Source of the DNA: Candidatus Glassbacteria bacterium
GTDB taxonomy: Bacteria; Gemmatimonadota; Glassbacteria; GWA2-58-10
Reading direction: 5' to 3'
Length of the DNA: 36,232 bases
NCBI GenBank assembly: GCA_019456185.1
Contig: VRUH01000041.1
Span: 1-36,232, forward strand
This document shows, piece by piece, positions 1 through 8,780 of this stretch; position 1 is the stretch's first letter, and each line of letters opens with the position of its first letter. The position numbers were made by a program, and so were the translations under genes. The notes under the pieces are model-generated. The model was not told the DNA's origin, did not search any database, and saw nothing but the letters and a program-made list of their open reading frames with translations.

Positions 1-568
1 CATCGGCGGCCAACTGGAAGGCAGGCCGCAGCTCAGCGGCCGGGCAGCCGAGTTCATCTCCGCCCACCCCGAAGCCCACCACCGGCAGGCCCTGATTCAG
101 GTCCCCGACTGCGATTTCGGCGCTGTCCTCGGCGGCTTGCGGCCCCCACTGGCGGACCGTGTCGTAAATAAACGCGGATTCGAGCGCGGCACCGTCCCCA
201 CGGGCGTCGTCCAGCCCCCGCAGGATCGCCTCGATTACGCGGTTATGATCCAGTCCGCGGCGGATATGGGGCAGCGGAGTAAAGATGAATTCCACGTAGA
301 CAACATTCCGGCGGTCCAGGGCGTTGGCTATCCCACGGGCCGCCAGCCGGAAATCCGCGGGTTCGTCCAGAACGTCCATCACCCGTGAATAGGCTTTGAG
401 GAAGCCCGGGAAATCATCGAAGCGGTAGAGGTCCTCCACGGCCCCCTTAGCGAATTTTCTCCCGGCGGACACCGCAGCCAGCATCTCCGGCCCGATACAA
501 CCTTCAAAATGCACGTGCAGCTCTATTTTAGGCAGTTTAGCCACTGTATCTGCCGCAGCCTCGGACAT
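1..568 (-). CDS. add: Adenosine deaminase family protein (C-terminal part beyond window edge)
   Basis: Likely a zinc-dependent purine deaminase (adenosine to inosine) of the amidohydrolase fold. The translation opens MSEAAADTVAKLPKIELHVH and continues FEG, matching the first metal-binding HxH strand (ELHVHFEG) of adenosine deaminases. About 170 residues in comes VVGFGVGGDE, the family's conserved G-x-GDE turn. The frame is open to base 1, so roughly the N-terminal 189 residues are present and the catalytic HAGE and later metal ligands lie outside. The ATG at 568-566 is preceded by GGGGAGAGG, a good ribosome binding site. The gene is transcribed divergently from the homocysteine methyltransferase gene. 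It could instead be an adenosine-deaminase-like enzyme with another purine substrate, because the substrate-binding half is missing. Confidence 0.88.
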   Translation of the reverse strand, partial: MSEAAADTVAKLPKIELHVHFEGCIGPEMLAAVSAGRKFAKGAVEDLYRFDDFPGFLKAYSRVMDVLDEPADFRLAARGIANALDRRNVVYVEFIFTPLPHIRRGLDHNRVIEAILRGLDDARGDGAALESAFIYDTVRQWGPQAAEDSAEIAVGDLNQGLPVVGFGVGGDELGCPAAELRPAFQLAAD

Positions 569-616
569 CGGCCTCTCCCCTTGCTTTAACTTTCCCGATC
601 TTGCTTTCGGGTGCTC

Positions 617-645
617 AATATATTAGTTTTGCTAAATTATTTGAA
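617..645 (-). promoter_or_regulatory. Putative sigma70-type promoter for the adenosine deaminase gene
   Basis: On the minus strand, TTCAAA (645-640), a 17-base spacer and TATATT (622-617) fit a -35/-10 pair about 50 bases upstream of the ATG at 568. The whole 569-677 gap is AT-rich and separates two divergent genes. On the plus strand TTGCTA (629-634), 17 bases, TTTAAT (652-657) is a weaker candidate for the methyltransferase gene. Neither is close to full consensus. Confidence 0.35.
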
Positions 646-677
646 CTATTTTTTAATCCTGGTATCAGGAAGATACC

Positions 678-1577
678 GTGATGGACGACCGGCTGCTGGA
701 ACAACTCGACCGGCAGGGCATGCTGCTGACCGACAGCGCGATGGGAACAATGCTGGAGCTCTCCGGGCTGGTCAGCGGCAGCGAGTGCGGCGAACTGTGG
801 AATATCGATCCCGCTGGCCGGGAGAAGGTCATGGCGATTCACCGGGCCAATATCGAGGCGGGCAGCGACATCGTTATCGCCAATACGTTCGGGGCCAACC
901 CGTTCAAGCTGGCCCATTACGGCGCGGACGGCAAGACCGAGGAAATCAACCGGGCGGCGGCCGAAATCGCGGTCGAGGCCTCGGCCGACAAAGCTGTCGT
1001 GGCCGGCGACATGGGGCCAAGCGGTGAAATCCTGGAAGAATGGGGCGGCGGCGCATCCAGGGATAAGCTGCGCGAGGGTTACGCCCGTCAGGCCCGCGGG
1101 CTGGTGGACGGCGGTGTGAGGATGATCGCGCTGGAGACTTTCATGGACGTGGAGGAACTGATTTGCGCGCTGGAAGCGGTTCGCGAGGCGGCCGATGATA
1201 TCCCCGTGCTGGGTTCGATGACGTTCGCCGGTTCTCCCGGCGGGATAAGGACCATGTGGGGCCTGTCGCCCACCGAGGCGGCCCAGCGGATGGAAAGTGC
1301 GGGAGTGCAGATGGTGGGCGCCAACTGCGGTATGGGCAGTGAAGACATGCTGAAAGTAACCGCCGAGATGGCCCTGGCCACTGAATTGCCGGTCGCGGCG
1401 CAGCCGAATGCAGGTGCGCCGGAGGTTCGGGACGGGGTAACGGTTTTTCCGGAAACGGCACGGGAGACGGCCGCTTACGCCGTGCGCTTCAAGGAAGCCG
1501 GTGTACGCATCCTGGGAGGATGCTGCGGCAGTACTCCGGATTATATCGCGGCGGCCCGCTCCAATCTGGAGCTGTAA
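678..1577 (+). CDS. Homocysteine S-methyltransferase family protein (stand-alone MetH N-terminal-type domain)
   Basis: A 299-aa cytoplasmic protein of the zinc-dependent homocysteine S-methyltransferase family (MetH N-terminal domain, BHMT, MmuM). It carries the expected zinc ligands: Cys217 in GANCGMG and the Cys282-Cys283 pair in GGCCGSTP near the C terminus. Early motifs LTDSAMGTML and IANTFGANPFKL resemble the MetH homocysteine domain more than plant/BHMT enzymes. It lacks the pterin-, cobalamin- and SAM-binding modules of full MetH, so the methyl donor may come from a separate corrinoid protein or a small donor such as S-methylmethionine. The start is GTG 678 or ATG 681 (adjacent codons) behind AGGAAG at 667-672. 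Which methyl donor it uses cannot be told from sequence. Confidence 0.87.
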   Translation: MMDDRLLEQLDRQGMLLTDSAMGTMLELSGLVSGSECGELWNIDPAGREKVMAIHRANIEAGSDIVIANTFGANPFKLAHYGADGKTEEINRAAAEIAVEASADKAVVAGDMGPSGEILEEWGGGASRDKLREGYARQARGLVDGGVRMIALETFMDVEELICALEAVREAADDIPVLGSMTFAGSPGGIRTMWGLSPTEAAQRMESAGVQMVGANCGMGSEDMLKVTAEMALATELPVAAQPNAGAPEVRDGVTVFPETARETAAYAVRFKEAGVRILGGCCGSTPDYIAAARSNLEL

Positions 1578-1614
1578 ACCCGGCGCATAAATTCAGACAA
1601 ATCGCGGCGGGAGT

Positions 1615-1644
1615 TGCAACTGTTTTGCGGAACAGACAGTTGCA
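1615..1644. repeat. Inverted repeat between the methyltransferase and ABC exporter genes
   Basis: TGCAACTGT at 1615-1623 pairs perfectly with ACAGTTGCA at 1636-1644 across a 12-base loop. No T-run follows on the plus strand, so it is not a classical intrinsic terminator. It lies in the 161-base gap upstream of the exporter genes and could be an operator or an RNA hairpin. Confidence 0.35.
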
Positions 1645-1738
1645 GCTTCAGCCGGCTCAATCGGACTCCGCCCGTCTGTTTGCCCGCACGCTGTAGTGCT
1701 CTTCATAATCTACCTGGAAACAACGAGGTGTCACGGCT

Positions 1739-3526
1739 TTGCGAAAACCGGAAAGCAACGGATTCTGGGCCTCGGTCAAGCCCCTTGGAATATATCTCCA
1801 GCCCCACCGCAAATGGTTCACCATCGGGCTGCTCTTCGCGTTCCTGACCAATTCGCTGGGTATGCTTTCGCCCCTGGTGATCAAGCTCGGTATCGATGCT
1901 ATCGAGAAGAACAGAGGCGTCAGGATCCTGCTGCTGGCGGTGGCCGGCGTTGTAGCGCTCACGGCCGTCCAGGGCGTGTTCCGTTTCCTGATGCGCAAAA
2001 TCCTGATCGGGATCAGCCGGAAGATCGAGTACAAGATCAGGGCCGATCTGTTCGACCATCTCCAGACACTCTCACTCTCGTTTTACCAGCACTCGCGGAT
2101 CGGGGATATTCTCAGCCGGGCCACCAATGATCTCAACGAGGTCCGCATGCTGCTCGGCCCGGCGATCATGTACACGTTCCAGACCCTGGTAACGATTCTG
2201 TTCGCCCTGCCGGTGATGATGTATATCGACTGGAAGCTGACCCTGCTCAGTTTTCTGCCGCTGGTATTTGTGGCCATGAGCTACAACAAGATCGGCGCCA
2301 TGGTCCATGACCGCTCAAAACAGGTCCAGCAGCAGTTGAGCGAAATTACCGCCAGGGTTCAGGAAAACCTGAGCGGCATGCGGGTAATCAAGAGTTTCAC
2401 CCGCGAGGAGAGCGAGATAGCCCATTTCGACGAGATGAACCGTGAATACCTGGACCGCAACATGAGACTGGTAATTGTCTCCGGACTGCTGCGGCCGCTG
2501 ATGAGCCTGCTGGCCGCACTTTCGATGCTGGTGGTGATGGGCTACGGCGGCCTGCTGATTATCCGCGGGACGATAACCCTAGGCGATTTCACGGCTTTCC
2601 TGCTGTACCTGGGGATGATGTACTGGCCGATGATCGCGATCGGCTTCGTGCTGAATATCATCCAGCGCGGACGGGCCTCGCTGGGCCGGATCATGGAGAT
2701 TTTCGGCACCGCCAGCGATATCGCCGACCCCGTCGAACCCTCACCGGAAATCACCGGAGCCGATTCCGTGCGCGGCGATATCTCGATCCGCCACCTGACT
2801 TTCACCTACCCGGGCAGCGAACAACCGGTATTGAAGGATATCTCGATTGACGTTCCGGCCGGGAGCACGCTGGCGGTGATCGGACCGGTGGGCTGCGGGA
2901 AAAGCACCCTGTTGAACCTGATCCCGCGACTGTTCAACCCGGAAAAGGGCAGCGTATTAGTGGAGGGCGTGGACGTGCTGGACTGGCCGCTCAAGCTGCT
3001 GCGCGGTTCGATAGCCGCCGTGCCCCAGGACACGTTTCTGTTCTCGGTCAGTATCCGCGACAATTTCGCCTACGGGCTTGAGTCCGATCCGGGCGAGAAG
3101 CAGATCAGGGAAGCAGTGCGGATGGCGGGGCTGGAGGACGATATCGCCGAGTTTCCCAACCAGATCGACACCCTGCTGGGCGAGCGCGGGATCAACCTCT
3201 CCGGCGGCCAGAAACAGCGGACAACTATCGGCCGGGCGCTGATGCTCGATTCGCCGATCCTGCTGCTGGACGACTGTTTCAGCAGCGTGGACACCCAGAC
3301 CGAGGACCGGATTCTGCGCTCCCTGAGCCATTTCTCCGGCAGACGGACCACGCTGATTGTCAGCCACAGGATCAGCACGATCAAGCACGCTGACCAGATT
3401 GTGGTGCTGGAGGACGGCCGAACAACCCAGCGCGGCACCCACGAGGAGTTGCTGGCACAGGACGGCTACTACGCCTCGCTCTACGAGAAGCAGCTGCTCC
3501 AGGAGAGGATCGAGAGGATAAGTTGA
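1739..3526 (+). CDS. ABC exporter half-transporter, subunit with Asp at the catalytic-Glu position
   Basis: A 595-aa MsbA/MDR-type half transporter: six-helix membrane domain at about residues 20-320, then the nucleotide-binding domain. Walker A is GPVGCGKST (382-390), Q-loop VPQDTF, signature LSGGQ (487-491), Walker B ILLLDD (507-512) and switch histidine His543. The residue after the Walker B aspartate is Asp512 rather than the catalytic glutamate, as in the degenerate-site subunit of heterodimeric exporters such as TM287/TM288, BmrCD and LmrCD. The start is TTG 1739 behind GAGGTG at 1725-1730 with 8-base spacing, and no better start exists upstream. Its last bases overlap the next gene, so the two are co-transcribed and translationally coupled. 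The substrate (drug, lipid or peptide) is unknown. Confidence 0.93.
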   Translation: MRKPESNGFWASVKPLGIYLQPHRKWFTIGLLFAFLTNSLGMLSPLVIKLGIDAIEKNRGVRILLLAVAGVVALTAVQGVFRFLMRKILIGISRKIEYKIRADLFDHLQTLSLSFYQHSRIGDILSRATNDLNEVRMLLGPAIMYTFQTLVTILFALPVMMYIDWKLTLLSFLPLVFVAMSYNKIGAMVHDRSKQVQQQLSEITARVQENLSGMRVIKSFTREESEIAHFDEMNREYLDRNMRLVIVSGLLRPLMSLLAALSMLVVMGYGGLLIIRGTITLGDFTAFLLYLGMMYWPMIAIGFVLNIIQRGRASLGRIMEIFGTASDIADPVEPSPEITGADSVRGDISIRHLTFTYPGSEQPVLKDISIDVPAGSTLAVIGPVGCGKSTLLNLIPRLFNPEKGSVLVEGVDVLDWPLKLLRGSIAAVPQDTFLFSVSIRDNFAYGLESDPGEKQIREAVRMAGLEDDIAEFPNQIDTLLGERGINLSGGQKQRTTIGRALMLDSPILLLDDCFSSVDTQTEDRILRSLSHFSGRRTTLIVSHRISTIKHADQIVVLEDGRTTQRGTHEELLAQDGYYASLYEKQLLQERIERIS

Positions 3527-5322
3527 GGGGCGACAGTTTCATAACCGAAGACAAGATAACCGGCAAGGCCTACGACTCGCGCCTGGCCCGCAGGCTGTAC
3601 CGCTACCTGCGGCCCAACATGAAGTTTGTCGTGCTCGGCGCGATCGCCCTGCTGGCCAGCTCCGGCTGCCAGCTGATCGAACCCTACCTGGTCAAGGTCG
3701 GTATCGACCGCTACATACTGCCCGGCGACACAAAGGGACTGGTTGGCCTGCTGTGGATCTACCTGGCGGTGGCTCTCGGCGATTTCATCTTCAGTTTCAT
3801 CCAGGCGTATATCACCAACTACCTGGGTCAGAAAACGATGTACAATCTGCGGATGGATATTTTCGGCCACCTGCAGAGGCTCTCCCTGCGCTATTTCGAC
3901 CGCAACCCCGTGGGCCGGCTGGTTACCCGCGCCACCAGCGACGTGGAGGTGCTGAACCAGCTGTTTTCCACCGGCCTGGTTACCGTGATCGGCGACCTGG
4001 CGATGATTGCCGGGATCATGTTGGCGATGCTGCTGCTGCACTGGAAGCTGGCCCTGCTCATATTCAGTATCCTGCCGGTGCTGCTGGTGGTCACGTTCTA
4101 TTTCCGCGGCAAGCTGCGCGAGGCGTTCCGGCTGGTGCGGGCCAGGATCGCGCGGATCAACGCGTTCCTCCAGGAAGCACTCAGCGGTATAAGCGTGATC
4201 CAGTTGTTCAACCAGCAGGATAAAACGCGGGACAAATTCGATGTACTTAACGCGGAAAACATGGACGCCCACCTCAATACCGTGTTCTACTACGCGCTGT
4301 TCTTCCCGCTGATGGAGCTGATCGGGGCGTTCGCCACCGCAATTATCCTCTGGTACGGAGGAGTGAACGTGATGGAGGGTACGCTGACCTTCGGGGTGCT
4401 GGTGGCCTTTATCCAGTACTCCGGGAAATTTTTCCGGCCGATCAGCGACCTTAGCGAGAAGTACAACATCTTCCAGGCCGCCGCGGCCAGCAGCGAGCGT
4501 ATATTCAACCTGCTGGACACCCGGCAGATCATCCCCGAACCCGACAGCCCGGTGTGGCTGGACCGGGTGGAAGGCCGCGTGGAGTTCCGCGACGTGCAGT
4601 TCGCCTACAACGAGGGCGAACCGGTACTCAAAGGGGTCGGATTTACCGTGGAGCCTGGAGAGAAAATCGCGATTGTCGGGTCAACCGGCGCGGGCAAGAC
4701 CACGATTATCAACCTGCTGGCCCGGTTCTACGATATCCGGGGCGGGGAAATCACAATCGACGGGACAGATATCCGTAAGCTGAGCAAGAAGATGCTGCGC
4801 CAGAATATCGGCATCGCCCTGCAGGACGTGTTCATTTTCAGCGGAACGGTCAAGAGTAATATCGCCCTGGGCGAGGACGACCCCTCGATGGAGCGGATAC
4901 TCGAAGCGTCGAAAGCGATCGGCGCCCACGGGTTTATCAGCCGTCTGCCGGGCGGTTACGACCACGTACTCACCGAACGCGGCTCCACGCTCAGCGTGGG
5001 CCAGCGCCAACTGCTCTCGTTCACCAGGGTGATGTACACCAGCCCGAGTATCCTGGTGCTGGACGAGGCGACCAGCAGCGTGGACACCCACACCGAGCAT
5101 GTGATCCAGGCTGCCCTGGAACGGCTGATCACCGGCCGCACCAGCCTGGTGATCGCCCACCGGCTCTCCACAATCCGCCACGTGGACCGGATCCTGGTGA
5201 TGCACCACGGCCGGATTGCCGAAACCGGGACCCACGAGGAGCTGCTGGCCAGGCGAGGGATTTATTTCAACCTCTACCAGTTGCAGTACAGGGACCAGGA
5301 AGTTGCCCTGCCCGAGGCGTGA
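3523..5322 (+). CDS. ABC exporter half-transporter, partner subunit with canonical catalytic Glu
   Basis: A 599-aa half transporter with the same architecture: membrane domain about 20-325, nucleotide-binding domain about 350-590. Walker A GSTGAGKTT (386-394), Q-loop ALQDVF, Walker B ILVLDE with catalytic Glu515, and switch histidine His546 are intact. The signature is LSVGQ (490-494) instead of LSGGQ. Because a signature motif completes the other subunit's ATP site, this degenerate signature would face the Asp512 site of the first subunit. One consensus and one degenerate site are therefore predicted, typical of obligate heterodimers. The start is TTG 3523 and overlaps the upstream stop (TTGA). 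A purine-rich stretch just upstream can serve as ribosome binding site. Confidence 0.93.
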   Translation: MRGDSFITEDKITGKAYDSRLARRLYRYLRPNMKFVVLGAIALLASSGCQLIEPYLVKVGIDRYILPGDTKGLVGLLWIYLAVALGDFIFSFIQAYITNYLGQKTMYNLRMDIFGHLQRLSLRYFDRNPVGRLVTRATSDVEVLNQLFSTGLVTVIGDLAMIAGIMLAMLLLHWKLALLIFSILPVLLVVTFYFRGKLREAFRLVRARIARINAFLQEALSGISVIQLFNQQDKTRDKFDVLNAENMDAHLNTVFYYALFFPLMELIGAFATAIILWYGGVNVMEGTLTFGVLVAFIQYSGKFFRPISDLSEKYNIFQAAAASSERIFNLLDTRQIIPEPDSPVWLDRVEGRVEFRDVQFAYNEGEPVLKGVGFTVEPGEKIAIVGSTGAGKTTIINLLARFYDIRGGEITIDGTDIRKLSKKMLRQNIGIALQDVFIFSGTVKSNIALGEDDPSMERILEASKAIGAHGFISRLPGGYDHVLTERGSTLSVGQRQLLSFTRVMYTSPSILVLDEATSSVDTHTEHVIQAALERLITGRTSLVIAHRLSTIRHVDRILVMHHGRIAETGTHEELLARRGIYFNLYQLQYRDQEVALPEA

Positions 5323-5387
5323 GGCGGGCGCAGGCATTATTGAATTCAGTCCGCCATAAAAAACACGCGAGGGGATGCCAGATAACT

Positions 5388-5414
5388 GGGCGGACACACG
5401 GGTCCGCCCGCTTT
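5388..5414 (+). terminator. Intrinsic terminator of the ABC exporter operon
   Basis: GGGCGGAC (5388-5395) pairs with GTCCGCCC (5402-5409) across a 6-base loop and is followed by GCTTTTG. It sits between the exporter stop at 5322 and the convergent gene ending at 5438. The T-run is short, so strength is uncertain. Confidence 0.65.
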
Positions 5415-5437
5415 TGCCTGCTGTTCCAAGCAATACA

Positions 5438-6655
5438 CTACCCGCCCTTCTCCTGCTCCTCGATCATCTTTTTCACCCGGTCCTTCAACTTATCCGACCG
5501 CTCGTGCAGCTTGTTGAAATCCTTCCCGTCCCGGGCATACCCCAGCGCCCGCCTGGCCCGCAGAGGTTCATCACGGTGCACGTAGATCCTGGCAGTCCAG
5601 TAATGGGCCCAGGGAATCACCCAGTCCGGGTTGATCGGGTTCGAGATCAGGATTTCATGCACCACCTGGAACGCCTCGTCCATCTTGAGCAAGTTCACCT
5701 TGCTCTCCACCATCCGCAGCCGGCTGATCTCGAAGACGACTTCGTCGTAGCTGGCGATCCTGTTGTTGACCTTGGCCAGAATCGAGCGGTAAACCGCCTC
5801 GGCCAGCACCCAGCGTTCCAGCCTGCGGTAGCTGTCGGCCAGTTCCAGCTGGACCACCGAATTATCGGGGAACAGGTTGTGCAGTTTCTCGGCCGTTTCG
5901 AGGTACTTCTGCGATGCGTTCTCATCGGCCATGTAAATATCCAGCAGCACGAGCATGGCCCAGAGCCGGGAATCCCCGTTCTGCCCGGAGATTTCCTCCA
6001 GAGTCGCGAGCCCCCGTTCCCGGTTGCCGCGGGGGATGGTGAGGGTGAACAGCACCACCCGCTGCCAGATAGAGCTTCCCCCCCAGGTGGCGTCGAAGAT
6101 GGCCTGCGGCAGGCGCGCATTGATATCCTCGGGGAAATGCCCGGCCAGCTGATCGGCGACATCCTTGGCGCCGCGGGTTCCCCAGCGCGATGAGATCTGG
6201 TAGCCGCGCAGGGCGCGGAATCTGGCCTTGAGCACAGCTGCCAAAGCACGGTAGTAGAGCGCATGACCGTAGCGCGGCGATTTCTTGTCCACATTTTCCG
6301 CGTGCTCGATACAGGCGTCCAGCGATTCGATCAAGGAATTATCGTACATCCTGTTTTCGGGATTGCGGGCGATAAACCAGCCATAGCAGTTGGCCCGCAG
6401 GAGGTAGGCTGCGTAGTTGTCCGGCTGCTCGGAAATCAGCGTTCCCACACTCCCGAAACTTTCGACCGCCATTCCACTGCAATTGAGCCAGACCAGTTCA
6501 CGGATTTGATTGTCGAGAAACGGCCCGGCTGCCAGCGAAACCGGCCCGGCCAGCATCAGCAGGACACCCGCCAAGGACAACCAGCCCGTGTTCCGGACCC
6601 GGTCACGCAGACGGCATCCTGTCATCCTGACCGGCAGTTTGCATCTGGGGAGCAT
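5438..6655 (-). CDS. Exported helical-repeat (TPR-like) protein, function unknown
   Basis: A 405-aa protein read from ATG 6655, which has GGAG 5 bases upstream; an in-frame ATG at 6682 lacks a good ribosome binding site. A basic N terminus is followed by a hydrophobic segment (WLSLAGVLLMLAGPVSLAAG), which looks like a signal peptide, so the protein should be periplasmic or membrane-tethered. The rest is alpha-helical with TPR-like pairs (for example YAAYLLRANCYGWF, VVQLELADSYRRLERWVLAE and a C-terminal ARRALGYA segment). It ends in a charged helix rich in Lys and Glu. No catalytic motif is visible. It lies 258 bases downstream of the FGE-like gene on the same strand and may be the last member of that cassette or have its own promoter in the gap. 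Confidence 0.75.
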   Translation of the reverse strand: MLPRCKLPVRMTGCRLRDRVRNTGWLSLAGVLLMLAGPVSLAAGPFLDNQIRELVWLNCSGMAVESFGSVGTLISEQPDNYAAYLLRANCYGWFIARNPENRMYDNSLIESLDACIEHAENVDKKSPRYGHALYYRALAAVLKARFRALRGYQISSRWGTRGAKDVADQLAGHFPEDINARLPQAIFDATWGGSSIWQRVVLFTLTIPRGNRERGLATLEEISGQNGDSRLWAMLVLLDIYMADENASQKYLETAEKLHNLFPDNSVVQLELADSYRRLERWVLAEAVYRSILAKVNNRIASYDEVVFEISRLRMVESKVNLLKMDEAFQVVHEILISNPINPDWVIPWAHYWTARIYVHRDEPLRARRALGYARDGKDFNKLHERSDKLKDRVKKMIEEQEKGG

Positions 6656-6940
6656 CGTATCTCCGGCTGAATTCCAGTCCATGCTGACTTAACTGGTTAA
6701 TCCTGCGGCCGTTAACCCAAGCCGGGGTAAACCGTGTCTGGCCGGGGTCTGTACCCGCGAGGTGCGAGAAAGTGTCGCCTGGAGCAAAGATAAACGCTAA
6801 AGCGAAAAAAACAACTCGTGCGCGGGCAGTTATCGTTTGTTTTGCGGCCGGGATCAGTTATCGGATACCGCTGAAGGGCTGCTAAGAGTGGAGTACACCT
6901 GCCGAGGGAGGAAGTTCCCGTCAGCCGGTCGGATGGGGTT

Positions 6941-8770
6941 TTATTCGGCTTCCGGACTTTCGGTTCTGATTACGACTTCGCGGGTGCAGCGGAAGCCCAC
7001 GTCGCTGTAAAGCTGGTCTAACTCACCTGCTCCGCGGAATGCTCCGCGGGTATAGTCGCCGGTGGTTTTGAACGATCCCCCGCGTTGTATCTTGTAATAA
7101 CCGCGCGGGAAATACAGCAGTTCATAATCATAGCTTTCATAGGGTTCGAGCCGGTCCTCGACCCACTCCCAGACATTGCCGGCCAGGTCCATCACTCCGT
7201 ATTCGTTGGTGCCGTTGACGTAGCTGCCGACAGGCATGGTGGTCCCCTTGCCGCTCTCCTTTGCGTTAGCCCTGTGGGGATAAAACTGATCTCCCCAGGG
7301 CCACTGGAACCCGTTGGCGCCGCGCGCGGCTTTCTCCCATTCGCGTTCGGTAGGCAGGCGCTTGCCGATCCAACCCGCATAGGCCTTGGCATCAAGCCAG
7401 GAGACATAAACAACCGGGTGGTCGCCCTTACCCTCGGGATAGGTGCCGTTCTGCCACATCAGCGGCGGGCTGTGGTCCGTGCCGGCGACAAAGTCGCGGT
7501 ACTGGCGGTTGGTTACCTCGTAGCGGTCGATCAGGAATGAATCGAGATAGACCCAATTCTTGGGCAGTTCCCTGTTCAGCATATTGTTGCTCGAGAAATC
7601 AACTTTAACCTCGCCGATTTCCCGTTCGCTGCTGCCGCGGCTGAATTCCCCGGCCGGAATCATCACCATGTCGGCCTTGCTGATATTCTCTCTGCGCTGC
7701 ATCGCTATCGAATCGTCGGGGAAGATATCCAGCAGCTTGAGATAATAAACCAGCGCTCCAGTCCAGTCCCGCTGCCTGTACTTTTCCTCCGCCACCGTGA
7801 TATAATAGCGCGCCTGCTCCAGCCGCTTGCGGGCCTGGAGGCTTTCCTGGTCGATCTGGCGCTGCTGCTCGGCTTCGAGCGCGGCTCTCTGCCGCCTGAT
7901 CCGGCGCAGGTCGGCCAGGAGCCGCTGCATATCGCGGCACAGCTCGATTCCCTCGGTGGCGGCGAGGTCGTTATACATATGTCGGTCGAGAATCCACTGG
8001 TAATAACGAATCGCCTTATCGAACTGGCCGTTCTGGTAGTACTGATACCCGATCGAATAGTAATAATCCGGCGGACGGCCCGGTTCAATGTCCACCAGGA
8101 CAACCTCGCTCTCCACGTCGATCAGATCGATAATGTCCCAGATCAGCGGGTAGATCCGCTCCTGGGAGGGATCGATTTTCCTGATCCTGGCGTAATAGAT
8201 CAGCGCGTATGTGAAATAGCCGTTATAGCTTTCCTGTTCGGCCCATGCATCGTAGTTGCGACCCATCTGACGCTTGAGTTCCTGGGCCAGCCTGTTGCCG
8301 GGATCGCGCTGGAGGAGCTCGTTGCAGACATTCAGGCAGTTGGCGCTGTCGGGTTCGGTGTAATGCTTGGCGGCGAAATAGTTGCGCGCGGCTTCCTCCA
8401 GCTCGGCGACAACGTCCACCCGCTGCAGGGAACGCGGACTGACAGTACCATCGATATCGACAAACTGCCCCACTCTGACACTGTCGGTCAGCTGTTGGGT
8501 AATCCGTGCCAGACAGCTTTCGTCCTCCACGCCGATTACCTGGATCCGCGCCACGTTAACTGTCTGCTTTTCCTCGTCGAACTTGAACACCCGGCCGCGC
8601 AATCCCTGGCGCACACCGTGAAGGGAGCCGAGATTGATCGCGACCACCTCGCCCATGATACCCGTCACCTTGCCCAGGCGGCTGCCTGCCGGCAGGGGAC
8701 TTGTCGGCCCGGCTATCAGAAGAGCGAGTAACAGCCAGGGCGCGTATTTAGTCATCCCGTTGAGTTTCAT
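6941..8770 (-). CDS. Exported TPR-like protein with C-terminal FGE-sulfatase (SUMF1-like) domain
   Basis: A 609-aa protein with an N-terminal signal peptide (WLLLALLIAGPTSPLPAGS, about 11-30). Next is a beta-rich segment (about 33-110, GKVTGIMGEVVAINLGSLHG) resembling the FlgT C-terminal/SH3-like fold. Helical TPR-like repeats follow (about 120-355), with a Gln/Arg-rich coiled-coil stretch near 280-320. An FGE-sulfatase fold occupies about 366-600, with typical MVMIPAGEF, RYEVTNRQYRDF, KRLPTEREWEKAARG, NVWEWVEDR and RGGSF motifs. The cysteines that make true FGE a formylglycine-generating oxidase are not seen in the region after RGGSF; only Cys595 in GFRC is present. The domain is therefore more likely a binding or structural module. 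The start is 10 bases downstream of the preceding gene, so the two are probably one transcript. Confidence 0.87.
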   Translation of the reverse strand: MKLNGMTKYAPWLLLALLIAGPTSPLPAGSRLGKVTGIMGEVVAINLGSLHGVRQGLRGRVFKFDEEKQTVNVARIQVIGVEDESCLARITQQLTDSVRVGQFVDIDGTVSPRSLQRVDVVAELEEAARNYFAAKHYTEPDSANCLNVCNELLQRDPGNRLAQELKRQMGRNYDAWAEQESYNGYFTYALIYYARIRKIDPSQERIYPLIWDIIDLIDVESEVVLVDIEPGRPPDYYYSIGYQYYQNGQFDKAIRYYQWILDRHMYNDLAATEGIELCRDMQRLLADLRRIRRQRAALEAEQQRQIDQESLQARKRLEQARYYITVAEEKYRQRDWTGALVYYLKLLDIFPDDSIAMQRRENISKADMVMIPAGEFSRGSSEREIGEVKVDFSSNNMLNRELPKNWVYLDSFLIDRYEVTNRQYRDFVAGTDHSPPLMWQNGTYPEGKGDHPVVYVSWLDAKAYAGWIGKRLPTEREWEKAARGANGFQWPWGDQFYPHRANAKESGKGTTMPVGSYVNGTNEYGVMDLAGNVWEWVEDRLEPYESYDYELLYFPRGYYKIQRGGSFKTTGDYTRGAFRGAGELDQLYSDVGFRCTREVVIRTESPEAE

Positions 8771-8780
8771 GGCGACGCCG

